Shown here piece after piece: positions 54,276 to 62,884 of a stretch of 64,000 bases of DNA. The first letter of the stretch is position 1; every line of letters starts with the position of its first letter. Below the pieces are notes generated by a model. It saw only the letters and a list, made by a program, of their open reading frames with translations, did not search any database and was not told where the DNA came from. The DNA lies in NCBI RefSeq assembly GCF_012912105.1, contig NZ_QMEA01000021.1, forward strand, positions 57,286 through 121,285. The letters run 5' to 3'. Both the position numbers and the translations under genes were made by a program. The DNA is from Brasilonema sp. UFV-L1. GTDB lineage: Bacteria; Cyanobacteriota; Cyanobacteriia; Cyanobacteriales; Nostocaceae.

Positions 54276-54824
54276 CTATTTTTTCGTTTCAGAAGAAATA
54301 CTCTGTCGCTCTAAAACAGTATTAAAAAAGTAAACTCGGTCACAATATTGGCTTGGATTACTACAAATAGCCTCTATAGCAACGTTGCTGGCATTACTAA
54401 CATCAAGTGTTAAAGAAGCTTGCTGTGTAGGAGAAACAGTACGTGTTTCTACTTGATTACCATCTAAATAAACTTTCACCTCAACACCTGGACTTTTTGT
54501 ATCATTGTCGCGCATTCCAAAACCCAGATTAAGAGTTTGAAACCCAGGTCTAGAACTTTTTTCTGGCTTAATGTTACAAGTGATAGAGGCAGACCGGTTA
54601 CCAGGTCCAAGGTAAAAGCTGCTAGTATAAACTGCTCTGCCTATAGACACATCAAGGTTTTGTGGATTCACATTGCCAAGTCCACTGTTAACACATTTAG
54701 CATTTAATAGGGAGACAGGACGCTGAGGTCGTTGTGCCTGAACTGTTTTTTCTCCAAAGGAGAATAAGGAAGATAACAGTAAAGTACTGGTGAGTACCGA
54801 ACTGATAAGCTGAATTGTTTGCAT
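54276..54824 (-). CDS. Secreted protein of unknown function
   Basis: From ATG 54824 (MQTIQLISSVLTSTLLLSSL) this is a 182-residue protein with a signal peptide. The mature part is beta-rich, with NLDVSIGRAVYTSSFYLGPG, LGFGMRDNDTKSPGVEVKVY and an IEAICSNPSQYC segment with paired cysteines. It resembles small cyanobacterial periplasmic proteins of the NPCBM-like or carbohydrate-binding kind, but this is only a loose impression. An upstream start at 54848 adds 8 residues. Confidence 0.6.
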   Translation of the reverse strand: MQTIQLISSVLTSTLLLSSLFSFGEKTVQAQRPQRPVSLLNAKCVNSGLGNVNPQNLDVSIGRAVYTSSFYLGPGNRSASITCNIKPEKSSRPGFQTLNLGFGMRDNDTKSPGVEVKVYLDGNQVETRTVSPTQQASLTLDVSNASNVAIEAICSNPSQYCDRVYFFNTVLERQSISSETKK

Positions 54825-54848
54825 TGTGATTTGATAAAGTGGTTTCAA

Positions 54849-55368
54849 GCTATAAACAAAAACAAAACAAAATTAATAATAGTTCAAAAAAGCATGGACA
54901 TTCATGTGATGCTATGGCAGTCTTGATAAGATTTTATGCATAAACTATCACCTCAATACCCACAAGTTTGACTTTGTCATCTACAGCACTTTTCATTGAC
55001 ATAGACTACACACAACATAGTTAGAGCACAACAATGGCTGTGCCCCACGTGTATCCTGCTCAATTAAAAAGTGCTGTACATCAATGTCTATAAACAAAGT
55101 GAAGTTTTACAATTGTTGTTCATAGGTTGCATTCCCAAAATTTAGCGCTACATTTGCCTTCAAAAAGGAATGTTCTATGACAGCAAACATCACCTTGATA
55201 ACTCCCAAAGATAAGAACGCTGCAATGAAAATTGTTTTCAAGGCTATATATTGCTAGTCACTCTTGCTTTCATCTGATCAGCACAAACTTACAAGCTAAT
55301 CAATAGCTTATAGTGTTAATGGCTATAGTAGTTTAGAACTCAGCGTGTACTATTAACCACTGAGACTT
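54849..55368. other. Intergenic region
   Basis: About 520 bp without a supported gene. ACAGCACTTTT (about 54981) and AAAAGTGCTGT (about 55066) form an 11-bp inverted pair about 75 bp apart, flanked by similar TGACATAGAC/CAATGTCTAT words. It may be the footprint of a small repeat element. Confidence 0.4.
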
Positions 55369-56007
55369 TTAATATGTATCGTCGTATTCTGGTGTTTCAA
55401 CTCGTCTTTCTGTACGAGATGGGAGAAACTCGGGGCGACGTATAGGAGCCAGTGGCGGAGTTGAACCATTATAGGGATGAATAACCTGTACAGTGCGGGT
55501 AGAACGTTCTTTTGGCGAGAACAAAGACAAGACACCAGCTACCACAACACCACCACCTACCGTGAGAGTCATCCCTCCTACCGCCCAAACAATCGGAGAA
55601 GACCACCAGCGATTTTGAGACTGCTGCTGCAACTGCGCTGCATTTTGGTTCTGCTGATTTAATTGGACTTGGTAGTTATAAACTTGTTGGAGTTGGGATT
55701 GGAGTTGTTGGGCTTGATTTTTGAGACCGTTGTTTTCGTTCTTGAGTCCCTCATTTTCCATCTTCAGTCGCTCCATCTGTACACGCATTTCTTCGTTGTT
55801 TGGATTGACTGGTGCGGGATTAGGATATGGTTGCCCAGGATAAGTCGCTGTTGGTGGCATAACTGTTGAAGGTGCTACAACAGTTGCTGGTAGTTGTGAG
55901 CCAACTGTGTAGTTTGGCAGGGGATTTCCTCCTGTACCCTTCAGTAACAGAAGAGCTGCTAGCCCGGCGACGGCGACTCCGCCGATAAATGCCATGCTCT
56001 CACTCAT
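55369..56007 (-). CDS. Membrane protein with coiled coil
   Basis: From ATG 56007 (MSESMAFIGGVAVAGLAALL) this 212-residue protein has two transmembrane helices, near residues 6-25 and about 143-165 (SPIVWAVGGMTLTVGGGVVV). Between them lie a proline-rich stretch and a coiled coil (RVQMERLKMENEGLKNENNG, then Q-rich LQSQLQQVYNYQVQLNQQ). The C-terminus is basic and acidic with PPLAPIRRPEF. An earlier ATG at 56040 adds 11 residues. The family is unknown; an organising role in the membrane is possible. Confidence 0.6.
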   Translation of the reverse strand: MSESMAFIGGVAVAGLAALLLLKGTGGNPLPNYTVGSQLPATVVAPSTVMPPTATYPGQPYPNPAPVNPNNEEMRVQMERLKMENEGLKNENNGLKNQAQQLQSQLQQVYNYQVQLNQQNQNAAQLQQQSQNRWWSSPIVWAVGGMTLTVGGGVVVAGVLSLFSPKERSTRTVQVIHPYNGSTPPLAPIRRPEFLPSRTERRVETPEYDDTY

Positions 56008-56040
56008 CGCCTTTTCCTCTAAGCTGCAACGAAACGTCAA

Positions 56041-56481
56041 TTCTTGCTATTCGATACTCTCTCACACTCATCATAAAATTTAAGCCCTACTTGTTACCCT
56101 ACTTATAGATCATACTCAAACCACCAATCGCGGCACAGAATCGTTTTTTACCTCCAGACCGGCAAATATCTGCTTTATATATTCAAAACGATATCGGTTA
56201 AATTGTCTACCAAACAAGGTGAGAAAACTTCTTCATTAAACTTTTTTAATCTATATTTAATCTATCTGCCTTCACTGATTAGGTTTCACTGCTTAAGCAT
56301 ATATTAAATTGTGGTCATCGCAGCTTTGAGACTGTAACAAAATTCGGATAGATCAGCCGGATTAGTCTTTTGCTAGTACATAACCAAGTCTGAACTCTGT
56401 TCAGGCTGCTGTTATTGGTCATTAGTCTTTTATCATTTGTCGTGAAAGTTCACAACAAAGGACAAAAGACCAACGATAAAT
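56041..56481. other. Intergenic region
   Basis: About 440 bp without a gene or clear repeat. Near the right end, 56413-56470, AAAGACCAACG-like and GGTCATTAGTCTTTT words form a loose inverted pair that could be a terminator for the DUF3007 gene on the minus strand. Confidence 0.35.
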
Positions 56482-56793
56482 TTACACCTGCGATTGTTCT
56501 TGTTGCTCTATTTCGGCCTGAATTTTTGCGAGTTCTTCGGGAGTGAGTTCTTCCAAGCGCTTCTGCAAATAAGCTTCTTCGTACTGTTCCCGTTGTTTGT
56601 GGTAGGTCATTTTTTTTCCCACCGCACGGAAAGTATAGGTTAGCAACCAGGCAATTAACCCAACAAATAAGAAGACTTGGCTCCAAACACCAGCTTCCAA
56701 GCTATCTATGCCTAATAGTCGCAGTGAGGCATATGCCAAGCCGCCTGCAACAAAAACACCAAAGCCAATTCCGATAGCATCAATGCGTCGCAT
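56482..56793 (-). CDS. DUF3007 membrane protein
   Basis: This 103-residue protein has two hydrophobic segments (IGFGVFVAGGLAYASLRLLG and WSQVFLFVGLIAWLLTYTFR) followed by a charged helical tail (EELTPEELAKIQAEIEQQEQ). This matches the cyanobacterial and plastid DUF3007 family. It lies 24 bp after ndhL, a linkage I recall from many cyanobacteria, which suggests a thylakoid-related role. No biochemical function is known to me. Confidence 0.85.
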   Translation of the reverse strand: MRRIDAIGIGFGVFVAGGLAYASLRLLGIDSLEAGVWSQVFLFVGLIAWLLTYTFRAVGKKMTYHKQREQYEEAYLQKRLEELTPEELAKIQAEIEQQEQSQV

Positions 56794-56817
56794 GAGAGTT
56801 ATGACCTACCAATTTCG

Positions 56818-57030
56818 CTAAACTTCAATTTGTCGTCGTCGGGGTCGTAAGTTTACAAACGGCGACAGGAGCAATAAACCTGGAAAGAAGAAGAATACCA
56901 AAAAGTACATAAAGGCACGTTCCAGAGAGCTAGCCACATACCACCGTAGGTTTAAGTAAAACACAATAGCTGCTGGTATGACCAAAAGATAAGCTCCAGC
57001 CAAAATCAAATACAGTAGCGCTACAACCAT
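56818..57030 (-). CDS. ndhL: NAD(P)H-quinone oxidoreductase subunit L
   Basis: From ATG 57030 ([20 protein letters not shown]) this is a 70-residue thylakoid membrane protein, the normal NdhL size. Two transmembrane helices and the middle segment [20 protein letters not shown] are diagnostic. It is a subunit of the NDH-1 complex for cyclic electron flow and carbon concentration. An upstream ATG at 57069 would add 13 residues and is less likely. DUF3007 follows in the same transcript. Confidence 0.9.
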   Translation of the reverse strand: MVVALLYLILAGAYLLVIPAAIVFYLNLRWYVASSLERAFMYFLVFFFFPGLLLLSPFVNLRPRRRQIEV

Positions 57031-57437
57031 AATTTCTTGGTTCTCAGTAGAAAAGACCTGTTGGTGCATCTGTTTTCCATGATAGGCTGAATGCCTGGCC
57101 TGTTGGAAGCATTGTTCTTCTCGTAAACTCGTAGAAATAAAGATAAAAAAATTTGCTCTTTTTTTTTATGTTTTCTGCTTTATTTTCCAAATGTGATGCT
57201 ATAATAAACAATCAGTGCTGTCAAAGACATCACTGAAATCCTTGAGAAAGCATCTGTAAAGATGCAAAATTAAAACGTCAGGCGCAAAAGGAAAACCTAA
57301 AAGCCTAGTTTTGCTCAAGAATCTCTGTTTTTCCAGATTATAGAGTGCAAAATTGGACAAAAAATGCATTTGATGCTGGAATAGATCAGGAGGTTGTTTG
57401 ATACCTCCACAAAACAAGTGACTCCCAAACTTATCAG

Positions 57438-57795
57438 GGGGGTGTGGCGGAATGGTAGACGCTGCGGACTTAGATAACTGAGCCTTGATGGAGAAATCCA
57501 CCAAGTGACTGCTCTCAAACTCAGGGAAACCTAAATCTGGCAACAGACATGGCAATCCTGAGCCAAGCCGATTAAAGTGCTGAGTGTGAAGTCAACTCAA
57601 AACTCACAACTAGTATCGGAAGGTGCAGAGACCCGACGGGAGCTACCCTAACGTAAAGGCGAGGGTAAAGGGAGAGTCCAATTCTCAAAGCCAAGTTTAG
57701 GTTACTTAACCTAATGGGCAGCAGTGAAAGCTGCGGGAGAATGAAAATCCGTTGACCTTAAATAAGTCGTGAGGGTTCAAGTCCCTCCACCCCCA
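57438..57795 (+). tRNA. tRNA-Leu(UAA) interrupted by a group I intron
   Basis: The 5' exon is 57438-57471 and the 3' exon 57744-57795. Acceptor GGGGGTG pairs with CACCCCC followed by the discriminator A. The anticodon arm GCGGA-CTTAAAA-TCCGT reads UAA. The T arm GAGGGTTCAAGTCCCTC is present. The intron sits after the first anticodon base, the conserved position in cyanobacterial and plastid trnL. CCA is not encoded. Confidence 0.95.
57472..57743 (+). ncRNA. Group I intron of tRNA-Leu
   Basis: The 272-nt intron lies between U34 and A35 and ends in G. The segments GAGACCCGACGGGAGCTACC and ACGTAAAGGCGAGGGTAAAG belong to the conserved R/S core of group I introns. Intron size agrees with the small ribozymes of cyanobacterial trnL. 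No ORF is inside. Confidence 0.9.
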
Positions 57796-57843
57796 CTTCA
57801 AAAATTCAAAATTCAAAAAGGATTTTAGGAAAACAGTTGTACA

Positions 57844-58065
57844 GTGGACGAACAAGCCCAACTCCCTCCACCTGTGGGCAAACCTTCCAGCATTCCTAAA
57901 GAATACGACTGGCAAAGCTTACGTGTGACATCTCCCACACCATAGTCCTTGATTTGGTGTGGGAGATGTCACAAGATGGCGATGCTTTAGAAATTGAATA
58001 TCGCCACACTTTAGAAAATCTGGGCAAAGACAAAGGACTTTTGGGCGATCGCTTCGCTTGCCTTA
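57844..58065 (+). pseudogene. Gene fragment split by a palindrome
   Basis: From 57844 a frame reads VDEQAQLPPPVGKPSSIPKE followed by YDWQSLR and meets an inserted palindrome (57925-57972). After it another frame reads DGDALEIEYRHTLENLGKDK followed by GLLGDRF. The two parts look like one broken gene. I do not recognise the family, so the call is tentative. Confidence 0.35.
57925..57972. repeat. 18-bp perfect palindrome with 12-bp loop
   Basis: GTGACATCTCCCACACCA (57925-57942) is the exact complement of 57955-57972. It sits inside a broken frame, so it was probably inserted. Confidence 0.75.
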
Positions 58066-58332
58066 CTTTGCAAAGCGCGAGCGCATGAGCGTTCGGCAGA
58101 TCGCATCTTCCTGTTACCTGAAACTGCCACTCAATCCGGTGACAAGGTGCTTCAACTGGGCGATTGCAAAGGTGCCAGTGCCGTAAGTCCTGCAGACAGG
58201 CGCTCTCGGCGCGTAAGCTCCCACCGGGTGAAGGCAGGCGAGGAGGAGCGTCTGGGCTACACTAGAAGGCGATCGCATTCATCAACAATTAGTGATGCCT
58301 CCGGCGGGCTACCCCAACGCATCTTTTGGAAA
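58066..58332. repeat. GC-rich repeats downstream of xisI
   Basis: GCGCGAGCGCATGAGCG, CGCTCTCGGCGCGTAAGC and GATGCCTCCGGCGGGCTACC blocks are dispersed repeats of the type also at 59192 and 59463. No gene is seen. Confidence 0.5.
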
Positions 58333-58668
58333 TCAAGCGAGCGCAAAATCAGTGTATTGTCTAACATCCTCTGGATGAAAAGCTAAAACAATTTTATCTT
58401 TGGGAATTCCTGCGGCTACCAGTTCATTGGCAATGCCATATTCAGTCCCATCGCGCTGAATCCAAATTTTTCCATTAATAATTTCAATATGGATAATACA
58501 ACCATGAACTCTTTCTTCTTCCTGCCATCCCAAAGTCATTACTATGTAATTAGTAGCTGTGCGATCAATGATAAGCTTTACTTCTAATTGACGATTTGCA
58601 TAGGGTATTTTTATATAATCACTCAGAATATATTCGATAATTTTTTGAGATTTTTCTAAGGTATCCAT
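58333..58668 (-). CDS. xisI: XisI-family protein
   Basis: This 111-residue protein matches the XisI family, first known as a controlling factor for excision of the fdxN element in heterocysts. Typical parts are VKLIIDRTATNYIVMTLGWQ, RVHGCIIHIEIINGKIWIQR and VLAFHPEDVRQYTDFALA. It overlaps the end of xisH by 13 bp, so the two are translationally coupled. No fdxN element or xisF recombinase gene is in the window, so a local role in excision is not shown. Confidence 0.92.
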   Translation of the reverse strand: MDTLEKSQKIIEYILSDYIKIPYANRQLEVKLIIDRTATNYIVMTLGWQEEERVHGCIIHIEIINGKIWIQRDGTEYGIANELVAAGIPKDKIVLAFHPEDVRQYTDFALA

Positions 58669-59072
58669 TGCACAATTACCTCTTCCTTTGGGTCAAATAC
58701 AAGTAAACGTAAGCGGTTCTTTTTTAATAAAATCTTGCCGATGGTTTCCGTAAAAATTTCAGTGTAAGTTCGGCGGGGGATAGCAAGATATAAAATCCGG
58801 TCACTTCCTTGTTCTTCTAAAATATCGTAATAAAGAATAAACTGTCCTAATGCATTTTCTAAATCTGTAACGGGAGATTGACTGAGAAAACTCTTGATTT
58901 CAACTGCTATTTTTTGCTGACCTTTTTCTGCGGCTATAAGTTTTTCTGCACCCAAGTCTATATATAAATCTTTTGTCCCACATTTTAATTTCAATGGGTC
59001 ATCAGTAATTAGCCAATCATCTTTTTCTAGGGCTGTTATCACAACATTATGATAAACATCTTTGGCAGGCAT
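58656..59072 (-). CDS. xisH: XisH-family protein (nuclease-like fold)
   Basis: From ATG 59072 (MPAKDVYHNVVITALEKDDW) this is a 138-residue protein of the XisH family. The core LYIDLGAEKLIAAEKGQQKI with VEIKSF shows the D...E-x-K pattern of a PD-(D/E)xK nuclease-like fold. XisH and XisI occur as pairs in many cyanobacteria, far more often than fdxN elements, so their general role is open. A frame start at 59096 adds 8 residues. Confidence 0.92.
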   Translation of the reverse strand: MPAKDVYHNVVITALEKDDWLITDDPLKLKCGTKDLYIDLGAEKLIAAEKGQQKIAVEIKSFLSQSPVTDLENALGQFILYYDILEEQGSDRILYLAIPRRTYTEIFTETIGKILLKKNRLRLLVFDPKEEVIVQWIP

Positions 59073-59658
59073 GAGTGTTTGCAAAAAGTGCAGCAATTGT
59101 GAGTTATACTTTATGCTATTTTAGCGCAATATGCTTTTAAATATATCTTGGCAGATGAACAATGCAGTAAGAATAATCAGCAGAAAATAGGCGATGCCTG
59201 CGGCAGGCTACGCCAACGCACTCATCAACAATTAAGCGATCGCCGCTTCATTAAAACCGGAAAAATCTGCCAGCCTCATTACTAATTGGTTGGTGAGCGC
59301 GCCAACGATCTGGGCGGAAAAATCGCCCAAACGTAGATTTTTTCAAAAAAATGAGTATTTATACATGGGCGATTTTTCCGGAGGCTGGCAGATTTTTCAA
59401 TCGTTGTGACCCAACCCTTGGCGAGGCAAAGCCCATCGCATCCTCCTGTTACCTGAAACTGACACTGGGCGATGCCTGCGGCGGGCTACGCCAACGCATT
59501 AGTAGCGAGTTTTTTTGTTGAATGGAGATGTAGGGCAATGAGCGATCGTCGTCGGAAACGCATCACCTGTGATGAAAATCTATGCTTTTCCGGAATCTAG
59601 GGCGCTGGTCTTGAATTTCTCTGATAATAGAATATGTGCGAGTCTCACGCCCTTACCT
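59073..59658. repeat. Intergenic repeats upstream of the CHAT gene
   Basis: GCGATGCCTGCGGC-type repeats occur at about 59192 and 59463, each followed by GGCTACGCCAACGCA. Between them lies a large palindromic element (59260-59398). No gene is seen. A frame open from 59569 runs into the CHAT gene, but MNEQRQQ at 59659 is the likely start. Confidence 0.55.
59260..59398. repeat. Palindromic element with 18-bp perfect ends
   Basis: GAAAAATCTGCCAGCCTC (59260-59277) is the exact complement of 59381-59398. Inside, GGGCGGAAAAATCGCCCA and TGGGCGATTTTTCC form a second set of pairing words. The 139-bp unit looks like a MITE or a large structured hairpin. Confidence 0.7.
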
Positions 59659-61806
59659 ATGAACGAGCAGCGTCAGCAAGACTATTTCAACCTCATTCAA
59701 AGCCTGTTGAATTGCCGTAGTCACGATGAAGTCCCAGAGATTTTGGCAGCAAACCAAGAATTACTGGATGTTGGCTTCTTGCAGACGGTAGAAGCGGAGG
59801 CGGAGATGTTTTCGCAGCAGGGAATCGAGTCAAGCTGGGGTGACGCGCAGGTAGTTTACCCGTTGCTGGCAAAGAATACAGACAAACTCGACGGAGTGTT
59901 AGCAGAAATATTGCACCAGTGGGGGATAACACTGGGGGAAGCCCAAGCAGATGAGGCGGAATCAATCGCTACATATATTGTCCTTTTTAGCGATCTAATT
60001 CAGCAATTCCCTTTGGGTAACAAAGCCAGCAATATGGAAATTGCCATCACTGGCTATGAAGTCGTGCTGAGTGTCAGAACCCAGCAAGCCTTTCCCCAAA
60101 ACTGTGCAGTGATTTTATTTAACCTGGGGGTGATTTACCACAATACAAACCAGCTGATCTCAGCTTACAATACCTTTGAATCTGCTATTGCCACAGTAGA
60201 ATCCTTGCGAGAGGAAATTGTATCTGGTGAGGGAACCAAACGCAAACAAGCAGAAGAATGGAACAAACTTTATAGCCGCATGGTAAAAGTTTGCCTGGAA
60301 TTAGATAAGATTACCGAAGCTATTGAATATGTTGAACGTAGCAAAACCCGCAATTTAGTTGAACAGATTCTCATCCGTGACCAGAAAACTATCTTTCCTA
60401 CAGATGTTGTAACTCAACTAGAAATATACAGCGATGAAATAGCTACAGGACAATATCAAATCCAAAATCGCAAAGCTGAAAATCCAAAAGTCCTAGCACA
60501 ACATCTCCATCAATTGCGACAGCAGCGTAATGAATTGCAAAACCGCTACTTACCCGTTGGTTATGGTTTCAAATTTGACTCATTTCAGGCTACTTTAGAT
60601 GAGCGTACAGCCATTATCGAGTGGTATATTTTCAACGAGAAAATTCTGGCGTTTATTGTTAAACCTACAGGAGAGGTCACTGTTTGGCAATCCCAACCAG
60701 AAGACCGACAAGCTTTGATTAATTGGGTAAATCAATATTTGCAAAACTACGACAATCAAAAAGACCAGTGGCAGAAAAGCTTAGGGGAAGAACTCAAAAA
60801 ATTAGCTTCGATTCTGCACATTGATGAAATATTAACCCAGATACCAAAACACTGCGATCAACTCATCCTAATTCCCCATTGGTTCCTGCACTTATTCCCC
60901 CTTCATGCACTCCCGGTAAATCAAAATTCTGAAAATTCGCGTTGTCTTGTGGATTTATTCCCTCGTGGTGTGAGTTATGCACCCAGTTGTCAACTACTGC
61001 AACAGGTACAAACGCGACAACGTCCTGATTTTCAATCTCTGTTTGCGATTCAAAACCCTACAGAAGACCTCTCTTTTACTGACTTGGAAGTAGAATGCAT
61101 ATTATCTTACTTTCCCTCCCCTCAAGTATTACTCAAAGAAAAAGCCACAAAAGCTGCCTTATCTGAAGCAGTAACACAATTAAAAGAAGTGAATTATCTC
61201 CACTTTTCGTGTCACGGTTTCTTCAACTTTAATTCTCCCCAAAATTCCTTCCTGCTATTAGCAGATGCCTATGTTTCTCCCATTCCCGCTAATGCTAACA
61301 CAGAAACATATTTAAAAGTATCCGATACCGAAGCTATAGATTTAAGTAAATGCCTGACATTGGGTAATTTGTTTGAGCGAAATGATCAAAATTTCGACTT
61401 TAGTCAATCTCGTCTCGTGGTTCTTTCAGCCTGCGAAACTGGATTGATTGACTTCAACAATACCAGCGATGAATACATCGGTTTACCCAGTGGCTTTCTC
61501 TATGCAGGTAGTACCAGTGTTGTAAGTAGTTTATGGACGGTAAACGATTTATCAACATCCTTTTTGATGATTAAGTTCATTCAAATTTTGAAGTCTGCTA
61601 CAGATATGTCAGTACCACTTGCGATGAATCAAGCGCAGCAGTGGTTGCGGGATGCGACAAAGGAAGAGTTACATGAATGGGTAAAGAAATTGACTTTAGA
61701 TAGCACCAATAAAGGAAAAATACGTCGTCAAATTAATACGATGACTGGAGAGAAACCTTTCGACTCTCCTTATCATTGGGCTGCATTTACTGCTGTTGGC
61801 AAATAG
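59659..61806 (+). CDS. CHAT-domain protein with N-terminal TPR-like region
   Basis: From ATG 59659 this is a 715-residue protein. The N-terminal half is helical and TPR-like (AVILFNLGVIYHNTNQLISA, VCLELDKITEAIEYVERSKT). The C-terminal CHAT domain is a caspase-like protease with a likely dyad: H519 in LHFSCHGFFN and C592 in LSACETGLID. The ending YHWAAFTAVGK is typical. CHAT proteases can act in defence or regulated cell death. The adjacent xisH-xisI pair is divergent. Target and activator are unknown. Confidence 0.88.
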   Translation: MNEQRQQDYFNLIQSLLNCRSHDEVPEILAANQELLDVGFLQTVEAEAEMFSQQGIESSWGDAQVVYPLLAKNTDKLDGVLAEILHQWGITLGEAQADEAESIATYIVLFSDLIQQFPLGNKASNMEIAITGYEVVLSVRTQQAFPQNCAVILFNLGVIYHNTNQLISAYNTFESAIATVESLREEIVSGEGTKRKQAEEWNKLYSRMVKVCLELDKITEAIEYVERSKTRNLVEQILIRDQKTIFPTDVVTQLEIYSDEIATGQYQIQNRKAENPKVLAQHLHQLRQQRNELQNRYLPVGYGFKFDSFQATLDERTAIIEWYIFNEKILAFIVKPTGEVTVWQSQPEDRQALINWVNQYLQNYDNQKDQWQKSLGEELKKLASILHIDEILTQIPKHCDQLILIPHWFLHLFPLHALPVNQNSENSRCLVDLFPRGVSYAPSCQLLQQVQTRQRPDFQSLFAIQNPTEDLSFTDLEVECILSYFPSPQVLLKEKATKAALSEAVTQLKEVNYLHFSCHGFFNFNSPQNSFLLLADAYVSPIPANANTETYLKVSDTEAIDLSKCLTLGNLFERNDQNFDFSQSRLVVLSACETGLIDFNNTSDEYIGLPSGFLYAGSTSVVSSLWTVNDLSTSFLMIKFIQILKSATDMSVPLAMNQAQQWLRDATKEELHEWVKKLTLDSTNKGKIRRQINTMTGEKPFDSPYHWAAFTAVGK

Positions 61807-61844
61807 GAGAATAGTGATGTCTGATTACGAAACAACTGTTAATA

Positions 61845-62860
61845 CTCACATCTTGCACCTAACCGAACAAACCCGTAAAAGGCAAATAAGGAGTACAAAA
61901 ATATAACAGAAGATGAAGAAAAAGTTGAAGTATTTCTTAATTATAAAAATACTGGAATTAACCGTTATTTTACTTAAATAGCTTTCCAAAATACAAGATG
62001 TAGGGATGACTATTTGCGTGATCCCATAGTGCGATCAGCCGGAGGCTTGACGCTAGCCGACGCAATACCAAAAAGATAATCTTGATGCAATGCCCTTGAT
62101 TATTTTTGGAGGCGCAAGGGCATCCCTTACCCGAACACTCTCAAACCAAATCTCCGAGTGCATTGAGTCGGTTTTTAAATATCAATCCTTGGTCAACAAG
62201 GGATATGATTCGTATTGTTCGCAGCCATGTATTAGAGACGAGCTTAAAGGTTTTATCAGCAGAAGGCAAAGGACGTAAACCATTTTTACAGGTTATCATT
62301 GACTTAACGACTCTTGAAAAACGGGGTAAATTTAAAGACTTTGAGGATTTAATAAGAGTTTATAACGGTAAGCGTGGTCTGCATATAGTAGTAGTTTATT
62401 TAGTTGTCGGAAAGTGGCGCATACCTTGGAACTTCCGTGTTTGGAGAGGTAAGGGTACACCCTCACCCGCTCAACTAGGACTCAAGGAACGTTAAGCGTT
62501 TACCTAAATCTTTAACTGAACGCTTTGCTGGTAATTATTTTGGCTGATACGGCCTTTGGGAGCGTGGAATTTATTCATGGTGTACGCAAGTTTAGATATC
62601 ATGCGGTTACAGGTGTGGCTATTAACCGTAAGTTAGTTGATGGAAGAGTTTTAAGACATTTACACAAACAGGGACAACAAGTCCGTTTGGTTGGTTTAAA
62701 GTTTCCCGTTACCGTATCTTGGTATTACTTAAAGCGCGATCAGGGCAAGCTTGAAAAACGTTTTGTCTTGTCTACCCGTCCCATTAAAGCTTCTACTCTC
62801 AAGTGGTGGGGTAAGCGTCGTTGGCAGATTGAGGGATGGTTTCAAACCGCAAAGCAATGA
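61845..62860 (+). mobile_element. Decayed second copy of the IS4-like element
   Basis: The left end CTCACATCTTGCACCT (61845-61860) and the leader AAACCCGTAAAAGGCAAATA are shared with the element at 23851. The transposase frame is broken: the first part (62106-62495) and second part (62525-62860) lie in different frames, and a 5' section is deleted. The sequence stops matching after GCAAAGCA at about 62860, where another repeat and a group II intron begin. The right inverted repeat is not in the window. Confidence 0.85.
62106..62860 (+). pseudogene. Frameshifted IS4-like transposase
   Basis: Two frames give EAQGHPLPEHSQTKSPSALS through RGKGTPSPAQLGLKER, then IILADTAFGSVEFIHGVRKF through RRWQIEGWFQTAK. 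They match the intact transposase at 24166 but with a frameshift around 62490 and loss of the start and of everything after the Glu motif. It cannot make active transposase. Confidence 0.88.
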
Positions 62861-62884
62861 CCCAAAGGGTCACGCTTCGCGAAC

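Noticed and set aside
58333..59072. An fdxN-type excision element at this locus
   Set aside because: No recombinase gene or flanking direct repeat of such an element was seen; xisHI alone does not show it.
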